From an uncultured Bryobacteraceae bacterium (GTDB lineage Bacteria > Acidobacteriota > Terriglobia > Bryobacterales > Bryobacteraceae), in NCBI GenBank assembly GCA_955652915.1, contig CATPCJ010000207.1, forward strand, positions 1 through 49,897: a stretch of 49,897 nucleotides of DNA, read 5' to 3'. This document shows positions 1 through 7,693 of the stretch, piece by piece (position 1 is the stretch's first letter; each line of letters starts with the position of its first letter). The notes under the pieces were generated by a model. The model was not told the origin of the DNA. It did no database searches and saw only the letters and a list, made by a program, of their open reading frames with translations. The translations under genes and the position numbers were made by a program.

Positions 1-2
1 GT

Positions 3-476
3 CAACAGGTCACTCCACCGGTCGAACTTGAACGGCTCATCGCTGAATACCCGCGCAAAAGAGAGCTGTTCCAAACACGTATGCTGGAGCGCGAAGCTTT
101 CTCGGCCGATGTCCTGGAACTGATTCCGCAATTGAACGGGTATCGGTTGGGAGTGGTGACTTCCAGCGGTCAGGCCGAAGTGGAATCGATCCTGATTCGC
201 GGGGGGATCCGCGACTATTTTTCCGTTGCGGTATTCGGAGGCGATGTTAAGAAACATAAGCCACACCCTGAGCCGTATCTGCTCGCGGTCGAAAAACTGG
301 GCGTGCGAACGGCGCTAGTGGTTGAAGATTCCGATGCCGGCATAGCCAGTGCTACGGCGGCCGGCCTGGATGTTTTGCGGATCCACAAAACATCCGACAT
401 GCCGGCAAAGTTGCGCGAGCGGCTGGATCACCGCGCAGGACCGGGACGCTCTGACAGCTTCCCCAGCAACTCGTAG
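3..476 (+). CDS. HAD-superfamily phosphatase/phosphomutase (beta-PGM-like), 5' partial
   Basis: The frame is open from the left edge, so the N-terminus, including the catalytic DxD loop, lies outside the window. What remains shows HAD motif II (VVTSSG), motif III Lys (VKKHKPHPEPYL) and motif IV (VVEDSDAGIASATAAG). These are the hallmarks of beta-phosphoglucomutase-like or phosphoglycolate phosphatase-like HAD enzymes, which dephosphorylate or isomerise small phosphometabolites in the cytoplasm. The substrate cannot be told. The last 49 bases overlap, tail to tail, the 3' end of the minus-strand ceramidase-like gene, so the final 16 residues are encoded antisense to that gene. The family call is firm. 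Confidence 0.85.
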   Translation, partial: QQVTPPVELERLIAEYPRKRELFQTRMLEREAFSADVLELIPQLNGYRLGVVTSSGQAEVESILIRGGIRDYFSVAVFGGDVKKHKPHPEPYLLAVEKLGVRTALVVEDSDAGIASATAAGLDVLRIHKTSDMPAKLRERLDHRAGPGRSDSFPSNS

Positions 477-1744
477 ATGGAGATCAAGCCGGTATTCAGC
501 ATCCGCTCCCCAGTCCCAACTTCGGAAGGAACCACGGTGGAATCCGCGCCGTAACCACCACGCACCGCCGCGGCGATGGTTGGAAAATACGCGAAGTAGC
601 CATTCGTATATCCCAGCAGAAACGAATTTCGCACCGGACTCTTTGCCCGCAATTGCATCTGAAACTCGACGAACGGCTCGCCGGGCATTCCCACGAATGC
701 CAGATCCTGTTCCGGTGAAGAGAAATTCAGAAGGACAGTTGTGACCGGCATGTCCATGTGTTCCCGCAGCAGCCGCGCCGCGCGCCCGCCTTCGATGCGA
801 TAGCGATCGCGAAGCACAGCGCGCAATTTATCCACGTCCCACCGATTCGCGACGCTCAGGACCACCGTCTTCGATTGAATACGCAGATTCGCCGGCGCGC
901 GGGTCGTCACCGTTCTCGCCACGCGTACTGCTTCGACACCCAGCAGCCGGCCGGTCTGCTTCATCATCGCAACCGCGTCCTCGATCAAAGGGGTCTTGTC
1001 GTAATAGGGATTGATATCCCCCGGCGCGCCCTGCAGGAAAAACGCCATCACGCCGCTGCCCATCTCTTGCTCGACATAACGGCGCATCTCCGACGGATAG
1101 TCAGCCGAATAGCTCAGGTTTTCCGGGCCCAGCACCACCGGATGACAAGCGTAGTTCACCAGCACCGCCAAAGGCGTTCCATCGCGGCGATCGATCCGAA
1201 TCACACCCACAGTCGGGTCCACTGGAAACGTAGTCGAAATCTTGGTCTCATTTCGCCAAAGCATTTGCACCGAGCCATCCGGCAACAAATAGCGGCGGTT
1301 GAATCCGAGATAGATTTCTCCCCACGCGCTGCCGATACGGGCGGCCACCATCGATCGCGCCGCGGCCTGAATTGCAGCGGCGACCTTCGGGATAGCGTGC
1401 TGGGCGGCTTCGGGAGCCTCCGAATACGTGGGACCGGAATGCGTGTGCGATGCATGGAAAATCACTTCATCGACTGACCCGCGAACAGCCCGCCGGATTT
1501 CCTCCATGATGGGGGGATCGAATGGAAAGCAGAGATCCAATGTCACGAACGCGATGCTGCGGGCGCCATCCGATAACACTAGAACGCGCGCCTCCAGGGG
1601 ATCGAGCGTGCCCTGCGAATAGCGCACGCCGTAGCCTGCCATGGGGAGGCTTGTGGGCGGGTCCAGATCCGCCTTCGCGATACCGGCGCGAAATTCGGCT
1701 GCTTGCAGAATAGCGGAGGCGATCAGGATGAGCAAATTTCGCAT
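428..1744 (-). CDS. Ceramidase-like secreted hydrolase (PF04734 type), second of tandem pair
   Basis: About 438 aa with a short signal peptide (MRNLLILIASAILQAAEF). Motifs match the N-terminal catalytic domain of neutral/alkaline ceramidases: SHTHSGP (Zn ligand His), NYACHPVVLGPENLSYSADYP (Zn ligand His) and MPGEPFVEFQ (Zn ligand Glu), plus a late Tyr region (NGYFAYFP). The position of the nucleophilic Ser in true ceramidases (GDxSPN) reads GDINPY, so Ser is replaced by Asn. The C-terminal Ig-like domain of full ceramidases is absent. I choose the ATG at 1744, which overlaps the upstream stop as TGATG (translational coupling). A TTG one codon earlier is the alternative. It acts outside the cytoplasmic membrane on an unknown amide or ester, and is paralogous to the gene just upstream. 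Confidence 0.85.
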   Translation of the reverse strand: MRNLLILIASAILQAAEFRAGIAKADLDPPTSLPMAGYGVRYSQGTLDPLEARVLVLSDGARSIAFVTLDLCFPFDPPIMEEIRRAVRGSVDEVIFHASHTHSGPTYSEAPEAAQHAIPKVAAAIQAAARSMVAARIGSAWGEIYLGFNRRYLLPDGSVQMLWRNETKISTTFPVDPTVGVIRIDRRDGTPLAVLVNYACHPVVLGPENLSYSADYPSEMRRYVEQEMGSGVMAFFLQGAPGDINPYYDKTPLIEDAVAMMKQTGRLLGVEAVRVARTVTTRAPANLRIQSKTVVLSVANRWDVDKLRAVLRDRYRIEGGRAARLLREHMDMPVTTVLLNFSSPEQDLAFVGMPGEPFVEFQMQLRAKSPVRNSFLLGYTNGYFAYFPTIAAAVRGGYGADSTVVPSEVGTGERMLNTGLISIYELLGKLSERPGPAR

Positions 1745-2976
1745 CAATACCTCGGGTCCGGCAGGTCTTTCAGCAAGCCGCGCAGTTCGAAGAGTTTCAC
1801 CACGGCCCGATCTATCAGGCGCTCACCAGTGCCGACCTCGACAGTGGTGTTGTAGTCCGCACCGTAACCACCCTCCACAGACGCCAGGATGGTGGGAATG
1901 TATCCGGCCCAAACTCCCCCGGCCGAGTACGAATAACCAAACAGCATCGCGTTCGCGCACTCCGCTTTTTCGCGAAATGTAATCTGGTGTTCGACGAAAG
2001 CTTCGCCTGGAATTGCCGCGAAACACAGCGCATCGCCGAACGATCCGACGGTCCAGCCGATCGCGATCTGTTCATCGGGGCTCCAGCGATTCTTGACTTC
2101 AGTGATCTCCGACGCCGTGCGAAGCGCGCCGGAGAACGTACGCGCGCGACTGAGAATCGAGATCACATACTTCCCCAACGCCTGTCCCATCTCCTCGACG
2201 GCCTGGAAACCCTGGCCGGCTACAGGCTCTTTGTCGCGGTAAGGATTAATGTCGCCCGCGCCGCCCTGCACAAACAGGCACAGCGCGCCTGGAACGTTTG
2301 ACTCCACGTAGCGTTTCATCGCGCCCGGATAATCGGCCGAGAATTCCAGATTGTCGGGTCCCAGAATCGACGGATGACAAGCGTAATTCACGAGCACCGC
2401 GCGCGTTTTGCCATCCGCGTCGCGCACCACCAGCACGTTGACGGACGGATCCAAAGGATGCGAGGGCAGTTTCTCCGCATTGCGCCACCACATCGTTGCG
2501 CGGCCATCCACCACTTTGCGCCGGTTGAAGCCGAGGTAAATGTGTCCGCTTGACACGGCCAAGGATGCCGGAAACGCCGCGGCTTTCGCTTTTCCAATCG
2601 CTTCCACCATTTTGTCTTCGGCTTCCGTGTACCAAGGCGTGCGCGCCTCCCACGTCAAGGGTCCGGAGTGAGTGTGGGAGACGCTTATGATTGTGTTCCC
2701 GACTCCAAACTTCTTTCTTGCAAGGTCGCCCACGCGTGTGGAAACGAACGATCTCAGATCGCACGTCACCAGGGCCAGGCTGATGCCGCCGGATTCGACG
2801 AACAGCACCGTGGCATAGAGCGGATCGTGCGTTCCCGCCGCCGGCAGCTTGCGTTCGGAGTAGCCGCCCATCACGTGACCGGGTGGCGGCGTGATGTCGA
2901 CGCGCGAAACTCCCGCGCGATATTCGGCTGCCGCGGCTACCGGCAGAAACAGAAGTGCAAGACTCCAGGAACGCAT
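1744..2976 (-). CDS. Ceramidase-like secreted hydrolase (PF04734 type), first of tandem pair
   Basis: About 410 aa with an N-terminal signal peptide (MRSWSLALLFLPVAAAAEY). It carries the same zinc-site motifs as its downstream paralogue: SVSHTHSGPL, NYACHPSILGPDNLEFSADYP and IPGEAFVEHQ. It has the same Asn in place of the catalytic Ser (GGAGDINPYRDK). The ATG at 2976 is preceded by AGAGAGA about 9 nt upstream; a TTG at 2985 is possible but leaves no room for a ribosome site. It is translationally coupled to the next gene and divergent from the glycosidase that starts at 3018. Acidobacterial genomes commonly carry several such short ceramidase-domain proteins. Hydrolysis of ceramide itself is doubtful without the Ser nucleophile. 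Confidence 0.85.
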   Translation of the reverse strand: MRSWSLALLFLPVAAAAEYRAGVSRVDITPPPGHVMGGYSERKLPAAGTHDPLYATVLFVESGGISLALVTCDLRSFVSTRVGDLARKKFGVGNTIISVSHTHSGPLTWEARTPWYTEAEDKMVEAIGKAKAAAFPASLAVSSGHIYLGFNRRKVVDGRATMWWRNAEKLPSHPLDPSVNVLVVRDADGKTRAVLVNYACHPSILGPDNLEFSADYPGAMKRYVESNVPGALCLFVQGGAGDINPYRDKEPVAGQGFQAVEEMGQALGKYVISILSRARTFSGALRTASEITEVKNRWSPDEQIAIGWTVGSFGDALCFAAIPGEAFVEHQITFREKAECANAMLFGYSYSAGGVWAGYIPTILASVEGGYGADYNTTVEVGTGERLIDRAVVKLFELRGLLKDLPDPRY

Positions 2977-3017
2977 CGACGCCAATCTCTCTAAAGTGTA
3001 ATGCCTCTACTTCTGAG

Positions 3018-4787
3018 ATGATATCTCTCGTGAGATGTACTGCACCGCTTATGCTCGCCGCATTCCTGCCGGGCTTGCTTGCCCAAACCACGCGCACCAC
3101 GCTGCCCACGCACGTTCCGCCGAAGCGCTCGTCTCAAATTCAAGACGGTTTCGGAATCAACTCCGATCTTCCACGCGAGCCCTACCTGCCGTGGAATCGC
3201 TGGTGGTGGACGCGCATGTTCGACGCGGGCGTGAGTTGGATTCGAATCGGCCAATACGAGAACAGCTCCGACCCCACCAGTTGGGATTGGGTGGAACAAA
3301 AGCGCGGAGTATTCGCCGTGGCGCCGGAAGTGGACGACTACGTGGATTCCCTGGTGGAAAACGGCGTTCAGGTGCAGGTGCAATTGATGTATGGGAATCC
3401 GATGTACACCTCGCTCTCCGGAATTCGCCCGGACACAATCACGCCCAAGCCCGGCGGCTTCCACAACGACGATCGCAGCATCGATTCCATCTTTTGGCCG
3501 CCCAAAACACCGGATCAGATCGAGGCGTTCCTGCGTTACGTGAAGTGGATGGTGAATCACTTCCGCGGCCGGATTCATTACTACGCGCTGTGGAACGAAC
3601 AGGACATCGGATATTGGAACCCATACGGAAATGCGGAGGAATACGGGCGTTTGCTCGCCGCATTCGTGCCGGGAGTGCATGCCACCGATCCGCAAGCGAA
3701 GGTGATCTACGGCGGGCAGGCCGATCCCAGCAGCGATTTCGCGAAACGCGCTTTGGATGAATGCAAGTGCGCCTCGGGCATCGACATTTTTGCATATCAC
3801 ACCTATCCGGGATATGGACAGAATCTGAATCCGGAATCCATGGACAGCGGCGCTTACGGCGTGGAGTCGCCCGCCAAGTTGCGCGACCTGGTCCGGAATT
3901 ATCCGGGCATCCGCAAGGACATCGAATTCTGGGATGACGAGTTCAATTCGATCCCGTCCTGGCGCGGGTCCGATGAAAGCGTTCAAGCCAAGTATGTCCC
4001 ACGCGGAATGATTTACAATCACGCAGCCGGCGTGAAGACATTTGTCTGGCTCTTGACGGCGGGCGTGGATGGCAACGAGTACGACGACTTCGGCTTCATT
4101 CACGGCAAGCGGAACCTGCCGGATGATTTCACGCCGCGCCCCGTTTATTACGCGCTGCGGAACGTCAACGCGCTGTTTTCCGACACCAAGCTCGATCCGA
4201 AGATAACCTTGGAGGCGTCGGATGTCCCGAGTTTGCGGCGTCAGGCGAGCGCTCAATTCCTTCCCTACGGATTTCGCAATAAGAATGGAAAATCGATCAT
4301 CGCTTATTGGGTTGCGGCGCACAGCGTTCCGGGCGGCGCGTTTCCTCCGCTAGCAGTGACGCTGAAACTGGGGAATGCCGGGATCCGGGACCCGGTATTG
4401 ATCGATGTTGTGTCGGGCGAAATCACGGCGCTCGAGTGGAAGCCTGGAACCACCGACACACTCGAAGCGCTACCACTGCGCGACAGTATCCTGGCTATCG
4501 CAGATGCGAATTATTTCGATTGGCCGATGCTGCCGGAGGCGCCGAGCGGTTTGGTTGCGAGTCCATCCGGAGAATTGCATTGGGAAATGCACGGCGGTCA
4601 ACCGTTGAAAGTAGCCGTTGAGCGACGCATCGGCAATACAGGACGTTGGGAGCGAATAGCAACGCAACCCGCCTCGGTGCAGTTCAACGATACGACGGTG
4701 CCGCGCGGGGCCGGTGTTTGTTACCGTGTGCGAGCCATCAACGATGCGGGTGAGTCGGCTTATTCCAACATCGCGCGAATTCATTAA
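3018..4787 (+). CDS. Secreted clan GH-A glycoside hydrolase (GH39/GH5-like) with C-terminal Fn3-like domain
   Basis: About 589 aa from the ATG at 3018, giving a signal peptide (MISLVRCTAPLMLAAFLPGLLAQ); an ATG at 3051 is an alternative. The (beta/alpha)8 barrel spans roughly residues 40-410. The acid/base sits in ALWNEQDIG (E194) and the probable nucleophile in FWDDEFNS (E308), the Asn-Glu plus late Glu pattern of retaining clan-A glycosidases. A beta-sandwich region follows. The last ~85 residues (from PEAPSGLVASP) look like a fibronectin type III domain. The substrate is unknown; xylosidase-like or other beta-glycosidase activity is possible. Only 41 bp separate it from the divergent ceramidase-like gene, so the promoters must overlap or transcripts be nearly leaderless. 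No strong Shine-Dalgarno site is visible. Confidence 0.8.
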   Translation: MISLVRCTAPLMLAAFLPGLLAQTTRTTLPTHVPPKRSSQIQDGFGINSDLPREPYLPWNRWWWTRMFDAGVSWIRIGQYENSSDPTSWDWVEQKRGVFAVAPEVDDYVDSLVENGVQVQVQLMYGNPMYTSLSGIRPDTITPKPGGFHNDDRSIDSIFWPPKTPDQIEAFLRYVKWMVNHFRGRIHYYALWNEQDIGYWNPYGNAEEYGRLLAAFVPGVHATDPQAKVIYGGQADPSSDFAKRALDECKCASGIDIFAYHTYPGYGQNLNPESMDSGAYGVESPAKLRDLVRNYPGIRKDIEFWDDEFNSIPSWRGSDESVQAKYVPRGMIYNHAAGVKTFVWLLTAGVDGNEYDDFGFIHGKRNLPDDFTPRPVYYALRNVNALFSDTKLDPKITLEASDVPSLRRQASAQFLPYGFRNKNGKSIIAYWVAAHSVPGGAFPPLAVTLKLGNAGIRDPVLIDVVSGEITALEWKPGTTDTLEALPLRDSILAIADANYFDWPMLPEAPSGLVASPSGELHWEMHGGQPLKVAVERRIGNTGRWERIATQPASVQFNDTTVPRGAGVCYRVRAINDAGESAYSNIARIH

Positions 4788-4824
4788 ACCGAGGCGTTGG
4801 CATGAGGCTTCCTCGACGGGCGAC

Positions 4825-4870
4825 CTTGTCAGCGGACAAGCTGGGCTTTGCGACAGCCCCTTGCCAAGGG
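4825..4870. repeat. Run of three small hairpins between convergent genes
   Basis: Three stem-loops sit head to tail in the 118-bp gap between the glycosidase and the PIG-L gene: CTTGTC-AGCG-GACAAG at 4825-4840, GGGCT-(7 nt)-AGCCC at 4843-4859, and the near-palindrome CCCTTG-C-CAAGGG at 4858-4870. There is no T-tract, so this is not a classical terminator. It resembles the hairpin-rich intergenic repeats elsewhere in the window, but no second copy was found here. Confidence 0.45.
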
Positions 4871-4898
4871 AACGATATCGCGTGGATGGGTCAATAAA

Positions 4899-4922
4899 CG
4901 CTCCCTTACGGCCGCGGTTCTG
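4899..4922 (-). repeat. 24-nt repeat motif, copy 1 (consensus GAACCGCGACCGTAAGGGAG core)
   Basis: On the minus strand this reads AGAACCGCGGCCGTAAGGGA plus flanks. Related copies occur at 15489-15510 (minus) and 29205-29228 (plus). Here the motif supplies the last codons and the TAA stop of the PIG-L gene (C-terminus TEPRP), so the repeat has become part of a coding end. Confidence 0.6.
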
Positions 4923-5775
4923 TAAGCATCGGAAAGAGCTGGCGAATTCGAGCGTCGCCGGGTTGTGCACCGTACTCACACACTTCGAACGCCTCATAAT
5001 ACCTGACTGTTCCTCCCTTGTCGCCGTACCATTTCATCAGCGATGCGCGCACCGCGGGACTAATCTGGCGATCTCGCGCGCGCTTTAGCCACGCCTTGCG
5101 CTCGGCGGCGTCCTTCGGCACTTCCGCTAGTTTGCCATCCACCCACGGGAGCCATTCATAGAATTGCGAGACGAACGAATCCAGGGCATCCATCTTTTTG
5201 TCGATGACATCGTCCAAGGAGACCGCGATATCGGGACGAAATGGATTCGGCCGCTGAAAGTTGTCTTCGTAGTAAAGAAAAACCGGATTCTTTCGCAGCG
5301 GAGGCGTCTCCGGCGTCACATCCGGCACCACCACCATGTAAGCCGCGTCTTGCACCAGGACACCGGTGTAGCGATGATCCGGATGATAGTCATTCGGCCG
5401 CGGAGCAAGCACGATGTCCGCATTCCATCTTCGAATCTGACGGATGATTTCCTTGCGCACATCCAATGTTGGAAGCAGCTCTCCGTCGTGATTGTTCAAG
5501 ACTTCATACTCGATCCCAAGCCGCCGGGCCGATTCTTTCGCTTCGCCCAGCCGGCGCTGAGCTAAAGGCGCACCCTTCAAAGCTTGATGTCCAGCGTCGC
5601 CGTTCGTCACGGATACGAACTTCACGGCGTGTCCGAGCTTCGCGAAAAGAGCGGCGGTACCGGCCGCGCGAATGTCGCAATCGTCCGGATGTGCCCCAAA
5701 AGCAATCACTCGAATCTTGCCCTCTTGCGCGAGCAGCGTCGTCATACTAACCAGTATCAGCACGTAGCGCATCAT
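4906..5775 (-). CDS. Secreted PIG-L/LmbE-family deacetylase
   Basis: About 289 aa starting MMRYVLILVSMTTLLAQ, an apparent signal peptide, then IRVIAFGAHPDDCDIRAAG. The AHPDD motif and the downstream NDYHPDHR provide the His/Asp zinc ligands and catalytic Asp of PIG-L/LmbE N-deacetylases, which remove acetyl groups from N-acetylglucosaminyl-type substrates. I choose the ATG at 5775 because GGGAGGA lies just upstream on the minus strand; an in-frame extension further upstream lacks a ribosome site and family similarity. The signal peptide implies action in the periplasm or outside. The stop codon lies inside a dispersed 24-nt repeat. The substrate is unknown; a second family member lies at 11747-12571. 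Confidence 0.87.
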   Translation of the reverse strand: MMRYVLILVSMTTLLAQEGKIRVIAFGAHPDDCDIRAAGTAALFAKLGHAVKFVSVTNGDAGHQALKGAPLAQRRLGEAKESARRLGIEYEVLNNHDGELLPTLDVRKEIIRQIRRWNADIVLAPRPNDYHPDHRYTGVLVQDAAYMVVVPDVTPETPPLRKNPVFLYYEDNFQRPNPFRPDIAVSLDDVIDKKMDALDSFVSQFYEWLPWVDGKLAEVPKDAAERKAWLKRARDRQISPAVRASLMKWYGDKGGTVRYYEAFEVCEYGAQPGDARIRQLFPMLTEPRP

Positions 5776-5812
5776 GATCGGAAATCCTCCCGCCCTCACA
5801 TTATGATGAAAT

Positions 5813-7489
5813 TTGAATAGCCGCTGGTTGAGACGCGCCGCGCTGTTTCTCACCGTGATCTGTCTGGTGGGGTTATTCTCCACTGAAATCGCGGACACCG
5901 ATTTCTGGTGGCACCTTAAAACCGGCCAATATATTATCGAGCATCGTGCTGTACCTGTCCCGGATCCCTTTGCATACACAACTTCCTTCAACAGTGAAGA
6001 TCAGGTTCAGCATTTTAATTTGACGCACGAATGGCTGTCGCAGGCGCTGCTCTTTATGACCTACAGTCTCGCGAGTTTCCCTGGGATCATCTTCGTGCGA
6101 GCACTGATTCTAGCGGCTGTCTGTGGGCTGGCCGGATTACTTGCGGCGCGACTTTCGAACAGCTTTTACGCAGGTGCGGCCGCCTTCGCCACGGCATCGG
6201 TTGCAATCGAATTCACGGCTGACCGCCCCGCGCTCGTCACGTTTCTCCTCGTCGCTGTTTTAGTGACTCTACTGGAACTGCGAATCGCATTGTGGATACT
6301 TCCCGTGATTTCCCTATTCTGGGCTAACGTCCACGGTGGATTCTTTCTCGGATTGGTGGTCCTGGCGGCTTATTGTGTTGAAACATTTATAAAGCCTACG
6401 CAGGATCGCCGGCGCCTGTGGCTTGTTTCGGCTTGCTCGCTTGCGATCTCAGGCGTCAATCCAAATGGATTCGGCGCCCTGCCCACGCTTCTTAAATACC
6501 GCCAGAGTGCGTTAACAGCGAATCTTCTGGAATGGCAACGCCCGTCGCTGTGGGGATCGCCGTATGGCTTCGATGTTTTGCTGTACCTCGCTGCCATCGT
6601 GTTGCTCTTTTCCTGGCGACGCGTACGGCCGGCGCATTGGATATTGTTCGCGGCATTCGCCAGCGCCTCGCTCCTGGCGTTCCGAAATATCTTATTGATC
6701 GGCTTCCTGGCGCCGGTCCTCATCGCCATCTATTTTCCGTTTCGTGTCCGGGTCCCGCGGTTATTCGCGTGGGCGGCGCCAGTGGTAGTCGCAGCGGCAA
6801 TCGTCATTGGTGTTGCGCGTGGGTCGTACTTTCAATTTCGCGCTGCGGCCTGGACGACCCCAGCGGGCGCAGCCGGTTTTCTGCTCACCAATCACCTTAC
6901 CGGACCGCTGTTCAACACCTATGAGCAAGGCGGATATCTTATGTGGGGCCTATGGCCGCGGAGCCGCGTGTTTATCGACGGGCGCGCCTTGAGCGAGCCG
7001 CTCTATCAGGATTACCGCCAGATTCTGAACAACGATCAGTCTTCCGCCGATGCAATGGCAGGCCCTCGCGCGGAGTTGCTCAATCGTTACGGCGTTCAAG
7101 TGGTGATCATGAATACGCTCGATTACGTATCCGGCGCGATGTATCCGCTCGCTCTCGCGCTTGCCAATCCATCCAATACGGAATGGCAACTGGTCTATGA
7201 CGATGCGCAAGATCTGATTTTTGTGCGTGGTTCACAGTCATCGCCGCCGGCCTTCCCCGACAAACTGCGGCGCGTCTTGAATCACTTCGACATCGAATGC
7301 ACGGCGTATATCGAGCACTCTCCCGCGACGCCGCTATGCGCGCGAACGCTCGCGGATTATTGGCTCCGCAATGGCGTCAAGGATCGGGCACGGCGAATGC
7401 TGCTGCTGTACTTGTCGCACGCATCCAAGCCTGATCCGCAAGCCGAGCAAGCGCTTCAGCGGCTCGGCGGCGCAATTCCTGTCAGATAG
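5813..7489 (+). CDS. Large integral membrane protein, GT-C glycosyltransferase-like
   Basis: About 558 aa. The first ~360 residues form some ten hydrophobic segments. After the first one comes EIADTDFWWHLKTGQYI, an acidic-loop motif (xDTDxxWHL) seen in the first periplasmic loop of GT-C-like membrane proteins of soil bacteria. The C-terminal ~180 residues are soluble, with an RVFIDGRALSEPLYQDY region. It may transfer sugars from a polyprenyl donor on the periplasmic side, but acceptor and donor are unknown and it could be a non-catalytic relative. The only feasible start near the N-terminus is the TTG at 5813 (in-frame stop at 5807), and it lacks a Shine-Dalgarno site. A mini-ORF ATG-ATG-AAA-TTT-GAA-TAG (5803-5820) overlaps this start. 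It is divergent from the PIG-L gene by only 37 bp. Confidence 0.65.
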   Translation: MNSRWLRRAALFLTVICLVGLFSTEIADTDFWWHLKTGQYIIEHRAVPVPDPFAYTTSFNSEDQVQHFNLTHEWLSQALLFMTYSLASFPGIIFVRALILAAVCGLAGLLAARLSNSFYAGAAAFATASVAIEFTADRPALVTFLLVAVLVTLLELRIALWILPVISLFWANVHGGFFLGLVVLAAYCVETFIKPTQDRRRLWLVSACSLAISGVNPNGFGALPTLLKYRQSALTANLLEWQRPSLWGSPYGFDVLLYLAAIVLLFSWRRVRPAHWILFAAFASASLLAFRNILLIGFLAPVLIAIYFPFRVRVPRLFAWAAPVVVAAAIVIGVARGSYFQFRAAAWTTPAGAAGFLLTNHLTGPLFNTYEQGGYLMWGLWPRSRVFIDGRALSEPLYQDYRQILNNDQSSADAMAGPRAELLNRYGVQVVIMNTLDYVSGAMYPLALALANPSNTEWQLVYDDAQDLIFVRGSQSSPPAFPDKLRRVLNHFDIECTAYIEHSPATPLCARTLADYWLRNGVKDRARRMLLLYLSHASKPDPQAEQALQRLGGAIPVR

Positions 7490-7490
7490 T

Positions 7491-7618
7491 TGTGAGGCAG
7501 GATGGCATCCTGCCGCGGATTGGTAATCCGCTTGGTGTTGGATCCGGAATTACTTACGGGCCGATTGCTAATCGGCCGCAGGTTACCAACAGTTACCAAC
7601 CTGCGCCACAATTACTAT
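7491..7618. repeat. Composite hairpin repeat, copy R1
   Basis: Multi-hairpin stretch in a convergent gap: GGCAGGATG/CATCCTGCC, GGATT-GGT-AATCC, GGCCGATT-GCT-AATCGGCC and CAGGTT...AACCTG. The first ~63 bp match copy R2 (25636-25736) with about five differences. Both copies end in a CTGCxCCACAA motif, while the interior differs. It looks like a mobile or REP-type extragenic element inserted between gene 3' ends. No coding capacity. Confidence 0.7.
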
Positions 7619-7669
7619 GCCAGGTTGAACACAATTACAAAGTGGCCGAGAATGTCTAAACTCCAGTAC

Positions 7670-7693
7670 AAAAGACAGGCCAGGAGGCCTGTC
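7670..7693 (-). terminator. Intrinsic terminator-like hairpin after the first ADOP gene
   Basis: Directly after the TAG stop (minus strand) comes GACAGGCC-TCCT-GGCCTGTC, a perfect 8-bp GC-rich stem, followed by TTTT. This fits a Rho-independent terminator, though the T-tract is short. The hairpin may also be a short member of the CAGG/CCTG intergenic repeat family. Confidence 0.6.

Noticed and set aside
2991..4322. A 443-codon minus-strand frame opposite the glycosidase
   Set aside because: Composition and lack of motifs mark it as an antisense shadow; the glycosidase has a signal peptide, catalytic motifs and an Fn3 tail.
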